Assembly: GCF_030408795.1 (NCBI RefSeq)
Contig: NZ_CP047211.1
Location: 1,488,001-1,552,000 of the forward strand
Origin: Corynebacterium hansenii
GTDB lineage: Bacteria > Actinomycetota > Actinomycetes > Mycobacteriales > Mycobacteriaceae
Direction: 5' to 3'
DNA: 64,000 nucleotides
The stretch's first letter is position 1, and each line of letters begins with the position of its first letter. The position numbers and the translations under genes are program-made. The notes below the pieces were generated by a model. That model saw only the letters and a list, made by a program, of their open reading frames with translations. It had not been told where the DNA came from and searched no databases. Positions 19,093 through 30,531 of the stretch are shown one piece after another.

Positions 19093-19692
19093 GTGTTCAC
19101 CGGAATCGTCGAGGAAGTCGGCCGCGTGGCCGGCATCGAGGATCAGGGCGATGCCATTCGCCTCACCATCGGGTGCGAGACGGCGGTAGAGGGGGCGAAA
19201 CTCGGCGACTCCATCGCCGTCAATGGCGTGTGCTTGACCGTCGCCGAGTTCGACGACGAAGGTTTCACCGCCGACGTCATGCAGGAATCGCTGGACCGCA
19301 CCGGCCTCGGCGGGCTGGGCACCGGATCGCCGGTCAACCTCGAGCGCGCGGTCGCCGCGGGCGCGCGGCTGGGCGGGCACATCGTCCAGGGCCACGTCGA
19401 CGGCACGGGGTCCATCGTCTCGCGCACGCCCGGCGAGCACTGGGAGGTCGTGCGCATTTCGCTTCCCGACGACCTCGACCGCTACGTGGTGGAGAAGGGC
19501 TCCATCGCCGTGGACGGCACTTCGCTGACGGTCTCCGCCGTGGGAGGCGAGGCGGGCGATCATTGGTTCGAGGTCAGCCTCATCCCGACGACGCTGGCGG
19601 ACACCGTGCTGGGCACGCTCGAGGTGGGCGCCACCGTCAATCTGGAAGTCGACGTGGTGGCCAAGTACATCGAGAAATTGCTGCCCCGATAG
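19093..19692 (+). CDS. ribE: Riboflavin synthase alpha chain
   Basis: Dismutates two 6,7-dimethyl-8-ribityllumazine molecules to riboflavin. The 199-residue protein begins with the diagnostic [10 protein letters not shown] and consists of two lumazine-binding barrels; the first ends near residue 97 and the second begins around [19 protein letters not shown] and VDGTSLTV are the paired repeat motifs. The GTG start follows an AGAGAGGAACC site. It is also called ribC in corynebacteria. ribBA follows after 4 nt. Confidence 0.96.
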   Translation: MFTGIVEEVGRVAGIEDQGDAIRLTIGCETAVEGAKLGDSIAVNGVCLTVAEFDDEGFTADVMQESLDRTGLGGLGTGSPVNLERAVAAGARLGGHIVQGHVDGTGSIVSRTPGEHWEVVRISLPDDLDRYVVEKGSIAVDGTSLTVSAVGGEAGDHWFEVSLIPTTLADTVLGTLEVGATVNLEVDVVAKYIEKLLPR

Positions 19693-19696
19693 GCTC

Positions 19697-20962
19697 ATGT
19701 CCGTGATTGAACTCGACAGCGTGGAACGGGCCATCGCCGACATCGCCGCCGGCAAGGCCGTGGTGGTCGTCGACGACGAGGACCGCGAGAACGAGGGCGA
19801 CATCATCTTCGCCGCCGAACTGGCGACGCCGGAGCTGGTGGCCTTCATGGTGCGGTACTCCTCCGGATACATCTGCGCGCCGCTGACCGGCGCGGACTGC
19901 GACCGGTTGGGCCTGCCGCCCATGGTAGCCCGCAACGAAGACGTCCGCGGCACCGCGTACACGGTGACCGTCGACGCGGCCACCGGCTCGACCGGCATCT
20001 CCGCCGCGGACCGCGCGTACACGATCCAGCGGCTCGCGGCGGCCAACTCGACCGCCTCCGAATTCACCCGCCCCGGCCACGTGGTGCCGCTGCGCGCGGT
20101 GCAGGGCGGCGTGCTCACCCGGGCCGGCCACACCGAAGCCGCGGTGGACCTGGCCCGGCTCGCCGGACTGCGCCCCGCCGGCGTGCTGTGCGAGGTCGTG
20201 TCCGAGGAGGACCCGACCGGCATGGCCCGCACCCCGGAACTGCGGCGCTTCTGCGACGAGCACGGCCTGGCCCTGATCTCCATCGAGCAGCTCATCGAGT
20301 ACCGGCGCCGCCACGAGCACCTGGTCGAGCGCGTCGTCGAAACCCGCATGCCCACCGACTTCGGCGAGTTCCGGGCCGTGGGCTACCGCTCCCTCGTCGA
20401 CGGCGTCGAGCACGTCGCGCTCGTGGTCGGCGACCCCGCCTCCGACGGCGGCTCCGACGTCCTGGTGCGCGTGCACTCCGAGTGCCTGACCGGCGACGTC
20501 TTCGGCTCGCGCCGGTGCGACTGCGGCCAGCAGCTGCACCGGTCCATGGAGATCGTGCAGGCCGCCGGGCGCGGCGTCGTGCTGTACATGCGCGGTCACG
20601 AGGGCCGGGGCATCGGCCTCATGCACAAGCTGGAGGCCTACCACCTGCAGGACGAGGGCGTGGACACCGTCGACGCCAACCTGCAGCTGGGCCTGCCCGC
20701 CGACGCCCGCGAGTACGGCACCGGCGCGCAGATCCTCCGGGACCTCGGCGTGCGGTCGATGGCCCTGCTCACCAACAACCCGACCAAGAGGGCGGGCCTG
20801 GGCGGCTACGGTCTGGAGATGAGCCGGCGCGTCCCGGTGCCCGTGGAAGTCAACGCCGACAACGTCCGTTACCTGACCACCAAGCAGCAGCGGATGGGGC
20901 ATGACCTTCCGTGGCTGTCGGACTACATTGGTGGCGAAGGCGATCAGGAGGAGAAGAAGTGA
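19697..20962 (+). CDS. ribBA: DHBP synthase/GTP cyclohydrolase II fusion
   Basis: Supplies both precursors of lumazine. The RibB half (residues 1 to about 205) makes 3,4-dihydroxy-2-butanone 4-phosphate and carries [11 protein letters not shown] and the GHVVPLRA region. The RibA half opens the GTP ring, with zinc ligands Cys263, Cys274 and Cys276 in [28 protein letters not shown] and [12 protein letters not shown]. 421 residues is the normal fusion length. The stop overlaps the ribH start (GTGA). Named ribA in many corynebacterial annotations. Confidence 0.97.
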   Translation: MSVIELDSVERAIADIAAGKAVVVVDDEDRENEGDIIFAAELATPELVAFMVRYSSGYICAPLTGADCDRLGLPPMVARNEDVRGTAYTVTVDAATGSTGISAADRAYTIQRLAAANSTASEFTRPGHVVPLRAVQGGVLTRAGHTEAAVDLARLAGLRPAGVLCEVVSEEDPTGMARTPELRRFCDEHGLALISIEQLIEYRRRHEHLVERVVETRMPTDFGEFRAVGYRSLVDGVEHVALVVGDPASDGGSDVLVRVHSECLTGDVFGSRRCDCGQQLHRSMEIVQAAGRGVVLYMRGHEGRGIGLMHKLEAYHLQDEGVDTVDANLQLGLPADAREYGTGAQILRDLGVRSMALLTNNPTKRAGLGGYGLEMSRRVPVPVEVNADNVRYLTTKQQRMGHDLPWLSDYIGGEGDQEEKK

Positions 20963-21432
20963 GCGGAGCGGGACTGCCCGACATCGAGATGCCCGATGCG
21001 GAGGGGATGAGCGTCGCAATCGTCACCGCGCACTGGAACGCCGACATCACCGGCCAACTCCGCGCCAACGCCATCGCGGCCGCCGAAGAGGCGGGCGCGA
21101 TGGTCCGCGATTACACCGTCGTCGGCGCCCTCGAGCTGCCGGTGGTGGTCCAGGCCCTCGCCGACGACCACGATGCCGTCGTCGCGCTGGGCTGCGTCAT
21201 CCGCGGCGGCACCCCCCACTTCGACTACGTCTGCGATTCGGTGACCGAGGGGCTGACCCGCATCGCGCTCGATCAGCGGACCCCGGTGGGCAATGGCGTG
21301 CTCACGTGCGACACCCACGAGCAGGCCGTCGCCCGCTCCGGTGCGCCGGGATCGGTCGAGGACAAGGGGCGGGAGGCCGCCATCGCGGCGCTGCACACCG
21401 CCGCGCTGCTGCGAACCCTGGGCGAGGAGTGA
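20959..21432 (+). CDS. ribH: 6,7-dimethyl-8-ribityllumazine synthase
   Basis: Condenses the RibD product with dihydroxybutanone phosphate to form lumazine, the substrate of RibE; relatives form pentamers or 60-mer capsids. The GTG at 20959 overlaps the ribBA stop and follows an AGGAGGAG site, giving 157 residues. Visible motifs are [43 protein letters not shown] and the catalytic-loop region [11 protein letters not shown]. It closes the riboflavin genes; a membrane protein gene follows after 5 nt. Confidence 0.96.
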   Translation: MSGAGLPDIEMPDAEGMSVAIVTAHWNADITGQLRANAIAAAEEAGAMVRDYTVVGALELPVVVQALADDHDAVVALGCVIRGGTPHFDYVCDSVTEGLTRIALDQRTPVGNGVLTCDTHEQAVARSGAPGSVEDKGREAAIAALHTAALLRTLGEE

Positions 21433-21437
21433 ACGAA

Positions 21438-21911
21438 GTGAGCGACAACAAGACGGTCGACCGCACGGATTCCCGCTGGGAGCTGACGGTCACGTCCAAG
21501 ACCATGAAGCTCTGGGCGTGGGGTTCGGCGGCCGTGGTGATGGCGGTGCACCTGTTCATGGGCTTCGTCGTCGACGTCGGCGACACCGGCGCGCAGGTGA
21601 CCTCCATCGACGTGCTGGCGTTCCCGATCCTGGGCCTGGTCATCTCCGCGGCCTGCCTGCTCATGCTCCGTCCGCGAGTGCGCGTGGATTCGCGCGGCGT
21701 GGAAGTCCGCAACTTCCTGGGCGCCAAGTTCTACCCGTGGGACGTGGTCCACGGCCTGAGCTTCCCGGCCGACGCCCGCTGGGCGCGCCTGGAGCTGCCC
21801 GAGTTCGAGTTCGTGCCCATGTGGGCGCTGCAGTCCCGCGACGGCTCCGCCGTCGTCGAGGCCGTGCGCCGGTTCCGCGAACTCGAGGACCGCTACATGC
21901 CGGAAGACTGA
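21438..21911 (+). CDS. Membrane protein with PH-like domain
   Basis: A 157-residue protein conserved at this position (ribH to uvrC) in corynebacteria and mycobacteria; function not established. It has two membrane helices (about residues 22-42 and 51-72) followed by a small cytoplasmic PH-like beta domain with the pattern [20 protein letters not shown] and [10 protein letters not shown], found in bacterial PH_6-type proteins. The GTG at 21438 is favoured over GTG 21429 because GAGGAG lies 8 nt upstream. Its stop overlaps the uvrC ATG (TGATG), so translation is coupled. Confidence 0.85.
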   Translation: MSDNKTVDRTDSRWELTVTSKTMKLWAWGSAAVVMAVHLFMGFVVDVGDTGAQVTSIDVLAFPILGLVISAACLLMLRPRVRVDSRGVEVRNFLGAKFYPWDVVHGLSFPADARWARLELPEFEFVPMWALQSRDGSAVVEAVRRFRELEDRYMPED

Positions 21912-23944
21912 TGGCGGACCCCTCGACGTACCGCCCGGCGCCCGGGACCATCCCGGTCGAGCCGGGCGTTTACCGTTTCCTCGACGACGCCGGCCGCGTG
22001 CTGTACGTGGGCAAGGCCAAGAATCTCCGCGCCCGGCTGTCCAATTACTTCCAGGACGTCGCCAACCTGCACCCGCGCACGCGGCAGATGGTGCAATCGG
22101 CGTCGAAGGTCGTCTGGACCGTGGTGCGCACCGAGGTCGAGGCGCTCCAGCTCGAGTACACGTGGATCAAGCGGTACGACCCGCGGTTCAACGTCATGTA
22201 CCGCGACGACAAGAGCTACCCCATGCTCGCGGTCAGCGTGGGGGAGCAGTACCCGCGGCTGTTCGTCTACCGCGGGCCCCGCCGCAAGGGGGTCCGCTAC
22301 TTCGGCCCGTATTCGCATGCCTGGGCCATTCGCGAAACCCTCGACTTGCTCACGCGGGTCTTCCCCGCCCGTACGTGCTCGAAGGGCGTGCTCAACCGGC
22401 ACCAGCAGCTGGGCCGGCCGTGCCTGCTGGGGTACATCGACAAATGCGCCGCGCCCTGCGTCGGCCGGGTGTCCGCCGCCGAGCACCGGGAAATCGTCGA
22501 CGGCTTCGTCTCCTTCATGGCCGGCAACACCGGTCCTCTGACAGCGCAGCTGCGACGGGACATGAACGCCGCGGCGGAGGACCTCGACTTCGAGAAGGCC
22601 GCGAAGATCCGCGATGACCTCGCCGCGGTGGAAAAGGTGATGGAGAAGCAGGCCGTGGTGCTCGGCGACGCCACGGACGCCGATTTCATCGCCTTCGCCT
22701 CCGACGAACTCGAGGCCGCCGTGCAGATCTTCCACGTCCGCCGCGGCCGCATCCACGGCCAGCGGGGCTGGGTCGTGGAAAAGTCGGGAGATTCGGAAAC
22801 CGGCCCGCTGCCCGAGGGGGAACCCGATCCCGCGTTGCCGAAGCTCCTGTCGACGTTCCTGACGCAGTTCTACGGCGACGCCGCGGAACACGCGAAGGTA
22901 GACGGCGACGCCTCCACCGGTGCCGCGGAGGCCGTCCCGCGCCAGATCCTCGTGCAGACCGACCCGGAGAACGCCGGAGAGGTGTCGCGGTTCCTCCAGG
23001 GCATCCGCGGCACCGCGGTCGACATCCGCGTGCCGCAGCGGGGCGACAAGAAAGCGCTCCTGGAAACGGTGCACCGCAATGCCGTCGAGGCGCTGGCGCA
23101 GCACAAGCTCAAGCGCAGCGGCGATCTCACCGCACGCTCACAGGCCCTGGAGGGCATCCGCGACGCGCTGTTCATGGACGAGGCCCCGCTGCGCATCGAG
23201 TGCACGGACATCTCGCACATCCAGGGCACCGACGTCGTCGCGTCGCTGGTCGTCTTCGAGGACGGCCTGCCCCGCAAGGTCGACTACCGCCGGTACCGCA
23301 TCAAGGACGCCGCCGGCGACGGGCATTCCGATGACGTCGCGTCCATCGCCGAGGTCGTCCGCCGGAGGTTCCGGCGCCATGCCGAAGACAAGCTCGCCGT
23401 GCCCGACGATGAATCGGTCATGTTCGAGGAAGAGGCCGCGGGAGGGGGCGACGGGACGTCGGAAAGCGTCGTGGAGGAATCCGTCGCCGGGCGGAAGTTC
23501 GCCTACCCGCCGCAGCTGTTCATCGTCGACGGCGGCGCGCCGCAGGTCGCGGCGGCGCAGGAGGTGCTCGACGAACTCGGGGTGGACGACGTCACGCTTG
23601 TCGGCCTGGCCAAGCGCCTGGAGGAGATCTGGGTCCCGGGCGACGACGAACCGGTGATCCTGCCGCGCAATTCCGAGGCCATGTACCTGATGCAGCGCAT
23701 CCGCGACGAGGCGCACCGGTTCGCCATCGGCTACCACCGGCAGCAGAGGTCCAAGCGGATGCGGGCCTCCGCCCTCGACGGCATCAGGGGACTGGGGCCG
23801 CAGCGCAGATCGGAGCTGGTGAAGCACTTCGGATCCGTCGCGAAGCTCAAGCGGGCCACCGTCGACGAGATCCGCGAAGTGCCCGGTTTCGGGCCCGCGC
23901 TGGCGCAGTCCGTGCACGAAGCGCTGCACGCCGATCGCACGTAG
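21911..23944 (+). CDS. uvrC: UvrABC excinuclease subunit C
   Basis: Makes both incisions in nucleotide excision repair after UvrAB damage recognition. The 677 residues show the GIY-YIG endonuclease domain at the N-terminus ([20 protein letters not shown]), a cysteine-containing linker, the UVR helix pair near residue 220 ([17 protein letters not shown]), the RNase H-like second nuclease ([12 protein letters not shown] and [10 protein letters not shown]) and C-terminal helix-hairpin-helix motifs ([17 protein letters not shown]). An acidic insert ([19 protein letters not shown]) lies inside the second nuclease domain. Its stop codon is part of the -10 hexamer of rapZ. Confidence 0.97.
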   Translation: MADPSTYRPAPGTIPVEPGVYRFLDDAGRVLYVGKAKNLRARLSNYFQDVANLHPRTRQMVQSASKVVWTVVRTEVEALQLEYTWIKRYDPRFNVMYRDDKSYPMLAVSVGEQYPRLFVYRGPRRKGVRYFGPYSHAWAIRETLDLLTRVFPARTCSKGVLNRHQQLGRPCLLGYIDKCAAPCVGRVSAAEHREIVDGFVSFMAGNTGPLTAQLRRDMNAAAEDLDFEKAAKIRDDLAAVEKVMEKQAVVLGDATDADFIAFASDELEAAVQIFHVRRGRIHGQRGWVVEKSGDSETGPLPEGEPDPALPKLLSTFLTQFYGDAAEHAKVDGDASTGAAEAVPRQILVQTDPENAGEVSRFLQGIRGTAVDIRVPQRGDKKALLETVHRNAVEALAQHKLKRSGDLTARSQALEGIRDALFMDEAPLRIECTDISHIQGTDVVASLVVFEDGLPRKVDYRRYRIKDAAGDGHSDDVASIAEVVRRRFRRHAEDKLAVPDDESVMFEEEAAGGGDGTSESVVEESVAGRKFAYPPQLFIVDGGAPQVAAAQEVLDELGVDDVTLVGLAKRLEEIWVPGDDEPVILPRNSEAMYLMQRIRDEAHRFAIGYHRQQRSKRMRASALDGIRGLGPQRRSELVKHFGSVAKLKRATVDEIREVPGFGPALAQSVHEALHADRT

Positions 23945-23947
23945 GCT
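23942..23947 (+). promoter_or_regulatory. -10 hexamer for rapZ built on the uvrC stop codon
   Basis: TAGGCT includes the uvrC TAG and is followed by 7 nt and the rapZ ATG at 23955. It is another leaderless-type promoter. Confidence 0.5.
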
Positions 23948-23954
23948 GGGACCC

Positions 23955-24848
23955 ATGACCAACGCCAACGCCGGTGCGGCCGACCCCGACACGTCACTGG
24001 TCCTGATCACGGGCATGTCCGGATCGGGACGCAACACCGCCGCAGCCGTCCTCGAGGAGATGGGCTGGTACGTCGCCGACAACCTCCCGCCCGAGTTGAT
24101 CATGCGGATGGTCGAGCTGTCGTTCGAGGCGGACTCGCCGGTGGAGCGCCTGGCCATAGTCACCGACGTCCGGTCCCGCGCCTTCGCCGGGTCGCTCGGC
24201 GACGTCCTCGACCGGCTGCACGAATCGGGTCGCCGGCCGATGGTGATCTTCCTCGATGCCGAGGACGACACGCTCATCGCCCGCTACGACTCGGTCCGGC
24301 GCACCCACCCCCTGCAGGACTCGGGGACGCTGACGCAGGGCATCGAGCGCGAACGGCAGATGCTCGCCGGGATCAAGGCGATGTCCGACCTCGTGCTCGA
24401 CACCACCAAGATGTCGGTCCACGATCTGCGCCGCGCGTTGGAGGTCCACTTCGCCGACCCGTCGTCGCACGGCCAGCGGGTGACCGTCCAGTCCTTCGGC
24501 TTCAAGCACGGCGCGCCGCGCGACGCCGACCTGCTTCTCGACGTCCGGTTCCTGCCCAACCCGTATTGGGTCCCGGGGCTGCGCTCGGGGCGAGGCACCG
24601 ACAAGGCGGTATCCGAATTCGTCCTCGAGCAGGACGACGCGCCGCGCTGGCTCGACACCGTCGAACAGCTGATTTCCGTCATCCTCCCGGGCTACCGGCG
24701 CGAGGGGAAGAGCCACATGTCCGTCGCCATAGGCTGCACCGGCGGCCACCACCGCAGCGTGGCCATGGCAGAGGCCCTGGGCCGCAGGCTCGGGGAGTTC
24801 AACGGCATCGACGTCAGCGTCATCCACCGCGACATCGAAAGGGACTGA
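23955..24848 (+). CDS. rapZ: RapZ-type RNase adapter, P-loop protein
   Basis: YvcJ/RapZ family nucleotide-binding protein; in E. coli RapZ targets sRNA GlmZ to RNase E and senses glucosamine 6-phosphate, while the actinobacterial role is not settled. The 297 residues contain a Walker A at residues 20-28, GMSGSGRNT, where Arg replaces the usual Lys and Asn the first hydroxyl residue. Other motifs are NLPPELI, FLDAEDDTLIARY, SFGFKHGAP, DVRFLPNPY and CTGGHHRSV, all typical. It begins the conserved rapZ-yvcK-whiA trio. The start has no Shine-Dalgarno and fits a leaderless message. Confidence 0.93.
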   Translation: MTNANAGAADPDTSLVLITGMSGSGRNTAAAVLEEMGWYVADNLPPELIMRMVELSFEADSPVERLAIVTDVRSRAFAGSLGDVLDRLHESGRRPMVIFLDAEDDTLIARYDSVRRTHPLQDSGTLTQGIERERQMLAGIKAMSDLVLDTTKMSVHDLRRALEVHFADPSSHGQRVTVQSFGFKHGAPRDADLLLDVRFLPNPYWVPGLRSGRGTDKAVSEFVLEQDDAPRWLDTVEQLISVILPGYRREGKSHMSVAIGCTGGHHRSVAMAEALGRRLGEFNGIDVSVIHRDIERD

Positions 24849-24906
24849 CCGGCCCGCGCCCGCCCGCGCACCGGCACCCGCTTCGACACCAGAGGAGTCT
24901 TTTCCC

Positions 24907-25860
24907 ATGACCGCCATCACGAGCCTCGGCGGAGGCCACGGGCTTTTCGCGACGCTCCGCGCCGTCCGCCGGATCGCCGACGACGTCACCGCCGTCGTCA
25001 CGGTCGCCGACGACGGCGGCTCGTCCGGCCGCCTGCGCCGGGAACTTGGGCAGATCCCGCCGGGGGACCTGCGCATGGCCCTGGCCGCGCTGTCCGCCGA
25101 AGACGAGCGCGGCAAGCTGTGGGAAGAGGTGCTCCAGCACCGCTTCGGCGGCACCGGCGCCCTGGCCGGGCACGCCGTTGGCAACCTGATCATCGCCGGC
25201 CTGACCAGCGTGCTGGGCAGCGAGGTCGCGGCCCTCGACGAGGTCGGGTCGCTGCTGGGCATCTGCGGCCGGGTGCTGCCCATGTCGCCGCGCCCGCTCG
25301 ACATCGAGGCGGAGGTGGTCGGGCTGGAGGACGACGCCCGCGTGGTGCGCCCGGTCCGCGGCCAGGTCGCCGTCGCCACGACGCCCGGCCAGGTACGCCG
25401 CATCCGCCTGATCCCCGAGCAGCCGCCGGCCACGCCCGACGCCGTCGAGGCCATCATGACCGCCGACATGGTCACCCTGGGCCCCGGCTCGTGGTTCACC
25501 TCGGTGCTGCCGCACCTGCAGGTCCCGGAGCTCGTGCAGGCACTGCGCGCGACGACGGCGCACCGGGTCGTCGTGCTCAACCTGTCGTCGGAGCCGGGGG
25601 AGACCGCCGGATTCTCGTCCGAACGCCACGTGCACATGCTCGCGCAGCACGCGCCGGACCTGAAACTGGACACGATCCTCGTCGACCGCTCCACCATGGG
25701 CGGGGAATCCGAGCGCGGGTACCTCGAACGCGCGGCCGCGACGCTGTCCGCGGAAGTGATCTACGCCGACGTCCGCGAGATCGAAGAGGACGGCGGATGG
25801 ACCGAGCGGCACGACCCCGCGAAGGTCGCGTCCGTGCTGGGGGAAGTGCTGTCCCGCTGA
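24907..25860 (+). CDS. yvcK: YvcK/GlmR-type gluconeogenesis factor (CofD-like)
   Basis: Member of the YvcK/CuvA group, which binds UDP-sugars and supports cell-wall precursor supply and cell shape. The 317 residues start with ITSLGGGHGLFATL, then VVTVADDGGSSGRLRRELG and PPGDLRMALAAL, followed by NLIIAGL and TLGPGSWFTSVLPHL, the CofD-like Rossmann motifs. Length matches actinobacterial homologues. An AGAGGAGTC site precedes the ATG. In mycobacteria this protein is a phosphorylation target of PknA/B; here that is only analogy. It lies between rapZ and whiA as expected. Confidence 0.94.
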   Translation: MTAITSLGGGHGLFATLRAVRRIADDVTAVVTVADDGGSSGRLRRELGQIPPGDLRMALAALSAEDERGKLWEEVLQHRFGGTGALAGHAVGNLIIAGLTSVLGSEVAALDEVGSLLGICGRVLPMSPRPLDIEAEVVGLEDDARVVRPVRGQVAVATTPGQVRRIRLIPEQPPATPDAVEAIMTADMVTLGPGSWFTSVLPHLQVPELVQALRATTAHRVVVLNLSSEPGETAGFSSERHVHMLAQHAPDLKLDTILVDRSTMGGESERGYLERAAATLSAEVIYADVREIEEDGGWTERHDPAKVASVLGEVLSR

Positions 25861-25870
25861 TCGGGGCCGC

Positions 25871-25876
25871 TAAACT
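25871..25876 (+). promoter_or_regulatory. Probable whiA -10 hexamer
   Basis: TAAACT lies 44 nt before the whiA ATG, just after the yvcK stop. It would give a leader of about 38 nt containing the TTAGGAGA ribosome binding site. Confidence 0.4.
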
Positions 25877-25920
25877 GCGCTGCACGGCGAATGGGTCGCC
25901 GATGTTAGGAGAATGACCAC

Positions 25921-26904
25921 ATGGCGTTGACGCCCAAGGTGAAGGATGAGCTGGCGCGCGTGCCGGTCAGCCAGGAAAGCGCGCAGTCGGCGGAGGTCGC
26001 GTCCATGTTGCGGTTCGCCGGCGGGCTCCATCTCGTCGCCGGGCGCATCGTCATCGAGGCCGAACTGGATTCCGGTGCCGTGGCCCGGCGCCTGCGCGGC
26101 ATGATCGATTCGCTCTTCGGCCACGAGCCGGAGTTGCAGGTGCTGAGCCCCGGAGGCCTGCGCAAGACCTCCCGCTACATCGTCCGCGTGGCGGAGGGCG
26201 GGGAGGACCTCGCCCGCCGCACGGGTCTGGTCGATCGCGCCGGCCGCCCGGTCCGCGGCCTGCCCCCGAAGGTCATCGGCGGCACGGTGCTCGATGCCGA
26301 AGCGGCGTGGCGCGGGGCGTTTCTGGCGCACGGTTCGCTGACGGAGCCGGGCAGGTCCTCGGCCCTGGAGGTGACCTGCCCCTGCCCGGAGGCGGCGCTG
26401 GCCCTGGTCGGCTGCGCCCGGCGCCTGGGCATCGCCGCCAAGAGCAAGGAGACCCGCGGGGGAGACCGCGTGGTCATCCGCGACGGCGAGGCCATCGGCG
26501 CCCTGCTGACCCGCATGGGCGCCCAGACCACCCGCCTGGAGTGGGAAGAGCAGCGCATGCGCCGCGAGGTCCGGGCCACCGCCAACCGCCTGGCCAACTT
26601 CGACGACGCCAATCTGCGCCGCTCCGCCCGCGCCGCCGTCGTGGCCGCCGCCCGCGTCGAGCGCGCGCTGGAGATCCTCGGCGACGACGTCCCCGAGCAC
26701 CTGGTCACCGCCGGCGAGCTGCGCGTCGCGCACCGCCAGGCCTCCCTGGAGGAGCTGGGCCAGCTGGCCAACCCGCCGATGACCAAGGACGCCGTGGCCG
26801 GCCGCATTCGCCGCCTGTTGTCCATGGCGGACCGCCGGGCCGCCGAAACGGGCGTTCCGGACACGTCGTCGGCCGTCACCGACGAGCTGTTCGAAGAAGC
26901 GTGA
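25921..26904 (+). CDS. whiA: WhiA sporulation/division regulator
   Basis: DNA-binding protein with an N-terminal LAGLIDADG-like homing-endonuclease fold that has lost nuclease activity and a C-terminal helix-turn-helix. In Streptomyces it acts with WhiB on ftsZ and other division genes; corynebacteria keep it although they do not sporulate. The 327 residues begin [15 protein letters not shown], contain the repeated fold (about 15-190, with [11 protein letters not shown]) and end with the HTH segment [20 protein letters not shown] around residues 275-295. The ribosome binding site is TTAGGAGA. A candidate terminator follows the stop. Confidence 0.94.
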   Translation: MALTPKVKDELARVPVSQESAQSAEVASMLRFAGGLHLVAGRIVIEAELDSGAVARRLRGMIDSLFGHEPELQVLSPGGLRKTSRYIVRVAEGGEDLARRTGLVDRAGRPVRGLPPKVIGGTVLDAEAAWRGAFLAHGSLTEPGRSSALEVTCPCPEAALALVGCARRLGIAAKSKETRGGDRVVIRDGEAIGALLTRMGAQTTRLEWEEQRMRREVRATANRLANFDDANLRRSARAAVVAAARVERALEILGDDVPEHLVTAGELRVAHRQASLEELGQLANPPMTKDAVAGRIRRLLSMADRRAAETGVPDTSSAVTDELFEEA

Positions 26905-26907
26905 AAA

Positions 26908-26940
26908 ACGGGGAATCACCCCCGTAATCAGCCTATTTTT
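26908..26940 (+). terminator. Probable whiA terminator
   Basis: The stem ACGGGG/CCCCGT (26908-26913 with 26920-26925) has a short loop, and a run of five T ends at 26940. The stem is short, and the T run is 10 nt beyond it. Confidence 0.45.
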
Positions 26941-26982
26941 CCGTCGTTTCAGCGTCGGTCCGGGCAATGGAAAAGCCGAGGT

Positions 26983-26998
26983 CATGACCTGGATCACA
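26983..26998 (+). promoter_or_regulatory. Distal GlxR-like site upstream of gap
   Basis: CATGA-N6-TCACA matches the CRP/GlxR consensus TGTGA-N6-TCACA in 8 of 10 positions, with a perfect right half. It is centred about 115 nt upstream of the predicted gap transcription start. GlxR control of gapA is known in C. glutamicum; here it is inference. Confidence 0.4.
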
Positions 26999-26999
26999 G

Positions 27000-27034
27000 A
27001 CAAACGGGCATGTGTGCAACATGAAATGTCCGTT

Positions 27035-27037
<3 letters not shown>
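27000..27037 (+). promoter_or_regulatory. 12-bp inverted repeat in the gap promoter region
   Basis: ACAAACGGGCAT (27000-27011) and ATGTCCGTTTGT (27026-27037) are inverted with 11 of 12 positions paired and a 14-nt centre. The right arm overlaps the proximal GlxR-like site. No T tract follows, so an operator is more likely than a terminator. Confidence 0.6.
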
Positions 27038-28182
<1,145 letters not shown>

Positions 28183-28202
28183 GCTCTCCGTTTCACCCAC
28201 GA

Positions 28203-28246
28203 CCCCAGGGCCGGGGTGTGCCCGCGGGCGCACCCCGGCCCTGGGG
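28203..28246 (+). terminator. Strong gap-pgk intercistronic stem-loop
   Basis: CCCCAGGGCCGGGGTG (28203-28218) pairs perfectly over 16 bp with 28231-28246, and the 12-nt centre is itself partly self-complementary. There is no T tract, so it may act as an RNA stabiliser or processing site that uncouples abundant gap mRNA from pgk, or as a partial terminator. Confidence 0.7.
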
Positions 28247-28273
28247 CTTCATTGAACGAAGGAATAACCCCAC

Positions 28274-29485
28274 ATGACCGTGAAGACTCTGCAGGATCTC
28301 CTCGACGAGGGCGTCGAAGGCCGTTACGTGCTGGTCCGCTCGGACCTCAACGTCCCGCTGAAGGACGGCACCATCACCGACCCGGGCCGCATCGACGCGT
28401 CCGTGCCGACGCTGAAGGCGCTGTCCGACGCCGGCGCGAAGGTCGTCGTCACCGCCCACCTCGGCCGCCCGAAGGGCGAGGCCAAGCCGGAGCTTTCGCT
28501 TGCCCCGGTCGCCGAGGCCCTGTCCGAGCGCCTGGACCGCTACGTGGCCGTCGCCGGCGACGTCTCCGGCGAGGACGCCCACGAGCGCGCCAACGGCCTG
28601 ACCGAGGGTGACGTCCTGCTGCTGGAGAACATCCGCTACGACGCCCGCGAGACCTCCAAGGACGACGCCGAGCGCGAGGCCTTCGCCGCCGAGCTCGCCG
28701 CCCTGGTGCCGGACGGCGCATTCGTCTCCGACGGCTTCGGCGTGGTCCACCGCGCCCAGGCGTCGGTGTACGACGTCGCCAAGAAGCTGCCGCACTACGC
28801 CGGCGGCCTGGTCCAGTCCGAGCTCGAGGTCCTGCGCAAGGTCGCCGAGACCCCGGAGAAGCCCTACGCCGTGGTGCTGGGCGGTTCCAAGGTCTCCGAC
28901 AAGCTGGGCGTCATCGAGGCCCTCGCCCCGAAGGTCGATTACCTGGTCATCGGCGGCGGCATGTGCTTCACCTTCCTCGCCGCGCAGGGCCACTCCGTCG
29001 GCGCCTCGCTGCTGCAGGAGGAGATGATCGACACCTGCAAGGATCTGCTGGACCGTTACGGCGACCAGATCGTCCTGCCGACCGACGTCGTCGTCGCCTC
29101 CGAGTTCGCCGCCGACGCCGACCACAAGGTCGTCGCGGTCGACGCGATCCCGGAGGGCTGGATGGGCCTGGACATCGGCCCCGAGTCCGCCAAGGCCTTC
29201 GCCGCGAAGCTCGCCGGCACCAAGACCGTCTTCTGGAACGGCCCGATGGGCGTGTTCGAGATGGACGCGTTCGCCAACGGCACCCGCTTCGTCGCGCAGG
29301 CGATCATCGACGCCACCCGCGACAACGGCTGCTTCTCCGTCGTCGGCGGCGGCGACTCCGCGGCGGCCGTGCGCACCCTCGGCCTGGACGAGGACGGCTT
29401 CAGCCACATCTCCACCGGCGGCGGCGCTTCCCTCGAGTTCCTCGAGGGCAAGGACCTCCCCGGCGTCCAGGTGCTCGAGTCCTAG
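28274..29485 (+). CDS. pgk: Phosphoglycerate kinase
   Basis: Transfers phosphate from 1,3-bisphosphoglycerate to ADP. The 403 residues show the N-domain substrate motif [35 protein letters not shown] and [14 protein letters not shown], the hinge [13 protein letters not shown] and the C-domain nucleotide motifs WNGPMGVFE and [11 protein letters not shown]. In [11 protein letters not shown] and [12 protein letters not shown] the pattern is canonical. The ATG follows AACGAAGGAATAA. The upstream 16-bp stem-loop separates it from gap. A small CCGCCC/GGGCGG hairpin (29510-29525) lies before tpiA. Confidence 0.97.
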   Translation: MTVKTLQDLLDEGVEGRYVLVRSDLNVPLKDGTITDPGRIDASVPTLKALSDAGAKVVVTAHLGRPKGEAKPELSLAPVAEALSERLDRYVAVAGDVSGEDAHERANGLTEGDVLLLENIRYDARETSKDDAEREAFAAELAALVPDGAFVSDGFGVVHRAQASVYDVAKKLPHYAGGLVQSELEVLRKVAETPEKPYAVVLGGSKVSDKLGVIEALAPKVDYLVIGGGMCFTFLAAQGHSVGASLLQEEMIDTCKDLLDRYGDQIVLPTDVVVASEFAADADHKVVAVDAIPEGWMGLDIGPESAKAFAAKLAGTKTVFWNGPMGVFEMDAFANGTRFVAQAIIDATRDNGCFSVVGGGDSAAAVRTLGLDEDGFSHISTGGGASLEFLEGKDLPGVQVLES

Positions 29486-29593
29486 CGGTCCTCGAGTCCC
29501 GGCACCGGTCCGCCCCCGCGGGCGGTGCGCGGTTCGCCGCCGCACCGGCCCGCACCCCACATTCTTCAACCACCTCAGGAAGTGACACCCACA

Positions 29594-30376
29594 ATGGCTC
29601 GCAAGCCCCTCATCGCCGGCAACTGGAAGATGAACCTCAACCATCTGGAGGCCATCGGCGTCGTGCAGAAGCTGGCCTTCGCCCTGCCGAAGGAGTACTA
29701 CGACAAGGTCGACGTCGCGGTCATCCCGCCGTTCACCGACATCCGTTCCGTGCAGACCCTGGTGGAGGGCGACAAGCTGGCCGTGACCTACGGCGCGCAG
29801 GACGTCTCCATCCACGAGTCGGGCGCCTTCACCGGCGAGATCTCGGCCGCGATGCTGTCCAAGCTCGGGTGCCGCTGGGTCGTCGTCGGGCATTCGGAGC
29901 GCCGCGAGATGCACGGCGAGGATGACGCCCTCGTCGCCAAGAAGGCCAAGGCCGCGCTGAAGGCTTCGATGGCGCCGATCGTCTGCGTCGGCGAGCCGCT
30001 CGAGGTCCGCGAGGCGGAGAAGCACGTCGAGCACGTGGTCGCCCAGGTCAAGGGCTCCCTCGAGGGCCTGACCGAGGCCGACCTGGCCAAGGTGGTCATC
30101 GCCTACGAGCCGGTCTGGGCCATCGGCACCGGCAAGGTCGCGTCCTCGGCGGACGCGCAGGAGGTCTGCAAGGCCATCCGCGAGACCGTCGCCGAGCTGG
30201 GCGGCGAGAAGCTGGCCAAGGAGATGCGCATCCTCTATGGCGGTTCCGTGAAGGCGGAGAACGTGGCCGACATCGTCGGCCAGCCGGACGTCGACGGCGG
30301 CCTGGTCGGCGGCGCGTCGCTGGATGGCGAGGCCTTCGCCAAGCTGTCCGCGCTGGCCGCGGACGCGGCGGAATAA
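29594..30376 (+). CDS. tpiA: Triosephosphate isomerase
   Basis: Interconverts dihydroxyacetone phosphate and glyceraldehyde 3-phosphate. The 260-residue barrel begins [15 protein letters not shown] (active-site Asn and Lys), has the catalytic histidine in VVVGHSERR, the catalytic glutamate in [13 protein letters not shown], and the phosphate-binding [10 protein letters not shown] and GGASL loops. An AGGAAGTG site 9-10 nt upstream fixes the ATG at 29594, although the frame is open further upstream. Third gene of the glycolytic group. Confidence 0.97.
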   Translation: MARKPLIAGNWKMNLNHLEAIGVVQKLAFALPKEYYDKVDVAVIPPFTDIRSVQTLVEGDKLAVTYGAQDVSIHESGAFTGEISAAMLSKLGCRWVVVGHSERREMHGEDDALVAKKAKAALKASMAPIVCVGEPLEVREAEKHVEHVVAQVKGSLEGLTEADLAKVVIAYEPVWAIGTGKVASSADAQEVCKAIRETVAELGGEKLAKEMRILYGGSVKAENVADIVGQPDVDGGLVGGASLDGEAFAKLSALAADAAE

Positions 30377-30405
30377 CCCCGATCGGCCCAGAGCCGAAAA
30401 CGGCG

Positions 30406-30440
30406 CGCCCCGGCAACGTAACCCGTTGATCCGGGGCGTT
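30406..30440 (+). terminator. Probable tpiA terminator or tpiA-ppc hairpin
   Basis: CGCCCCGG (30406-30413) pairs with CCGGGGCG (30431-30438), with an inner AACG/CGTT pairing and a short TTTC after the stem. It probably reduces read-through into ppc. Confidence 0.5.
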
Positions 30441-30531
30441 TCGCTCGGCGCCGGCCCCCGGGCCCCGGAAAAGGGGCGCGGGTCCGCCGGGGCCCGGCAC
30501 GGTGCTTGACGACGCAGCGGAGGAACCCGAC

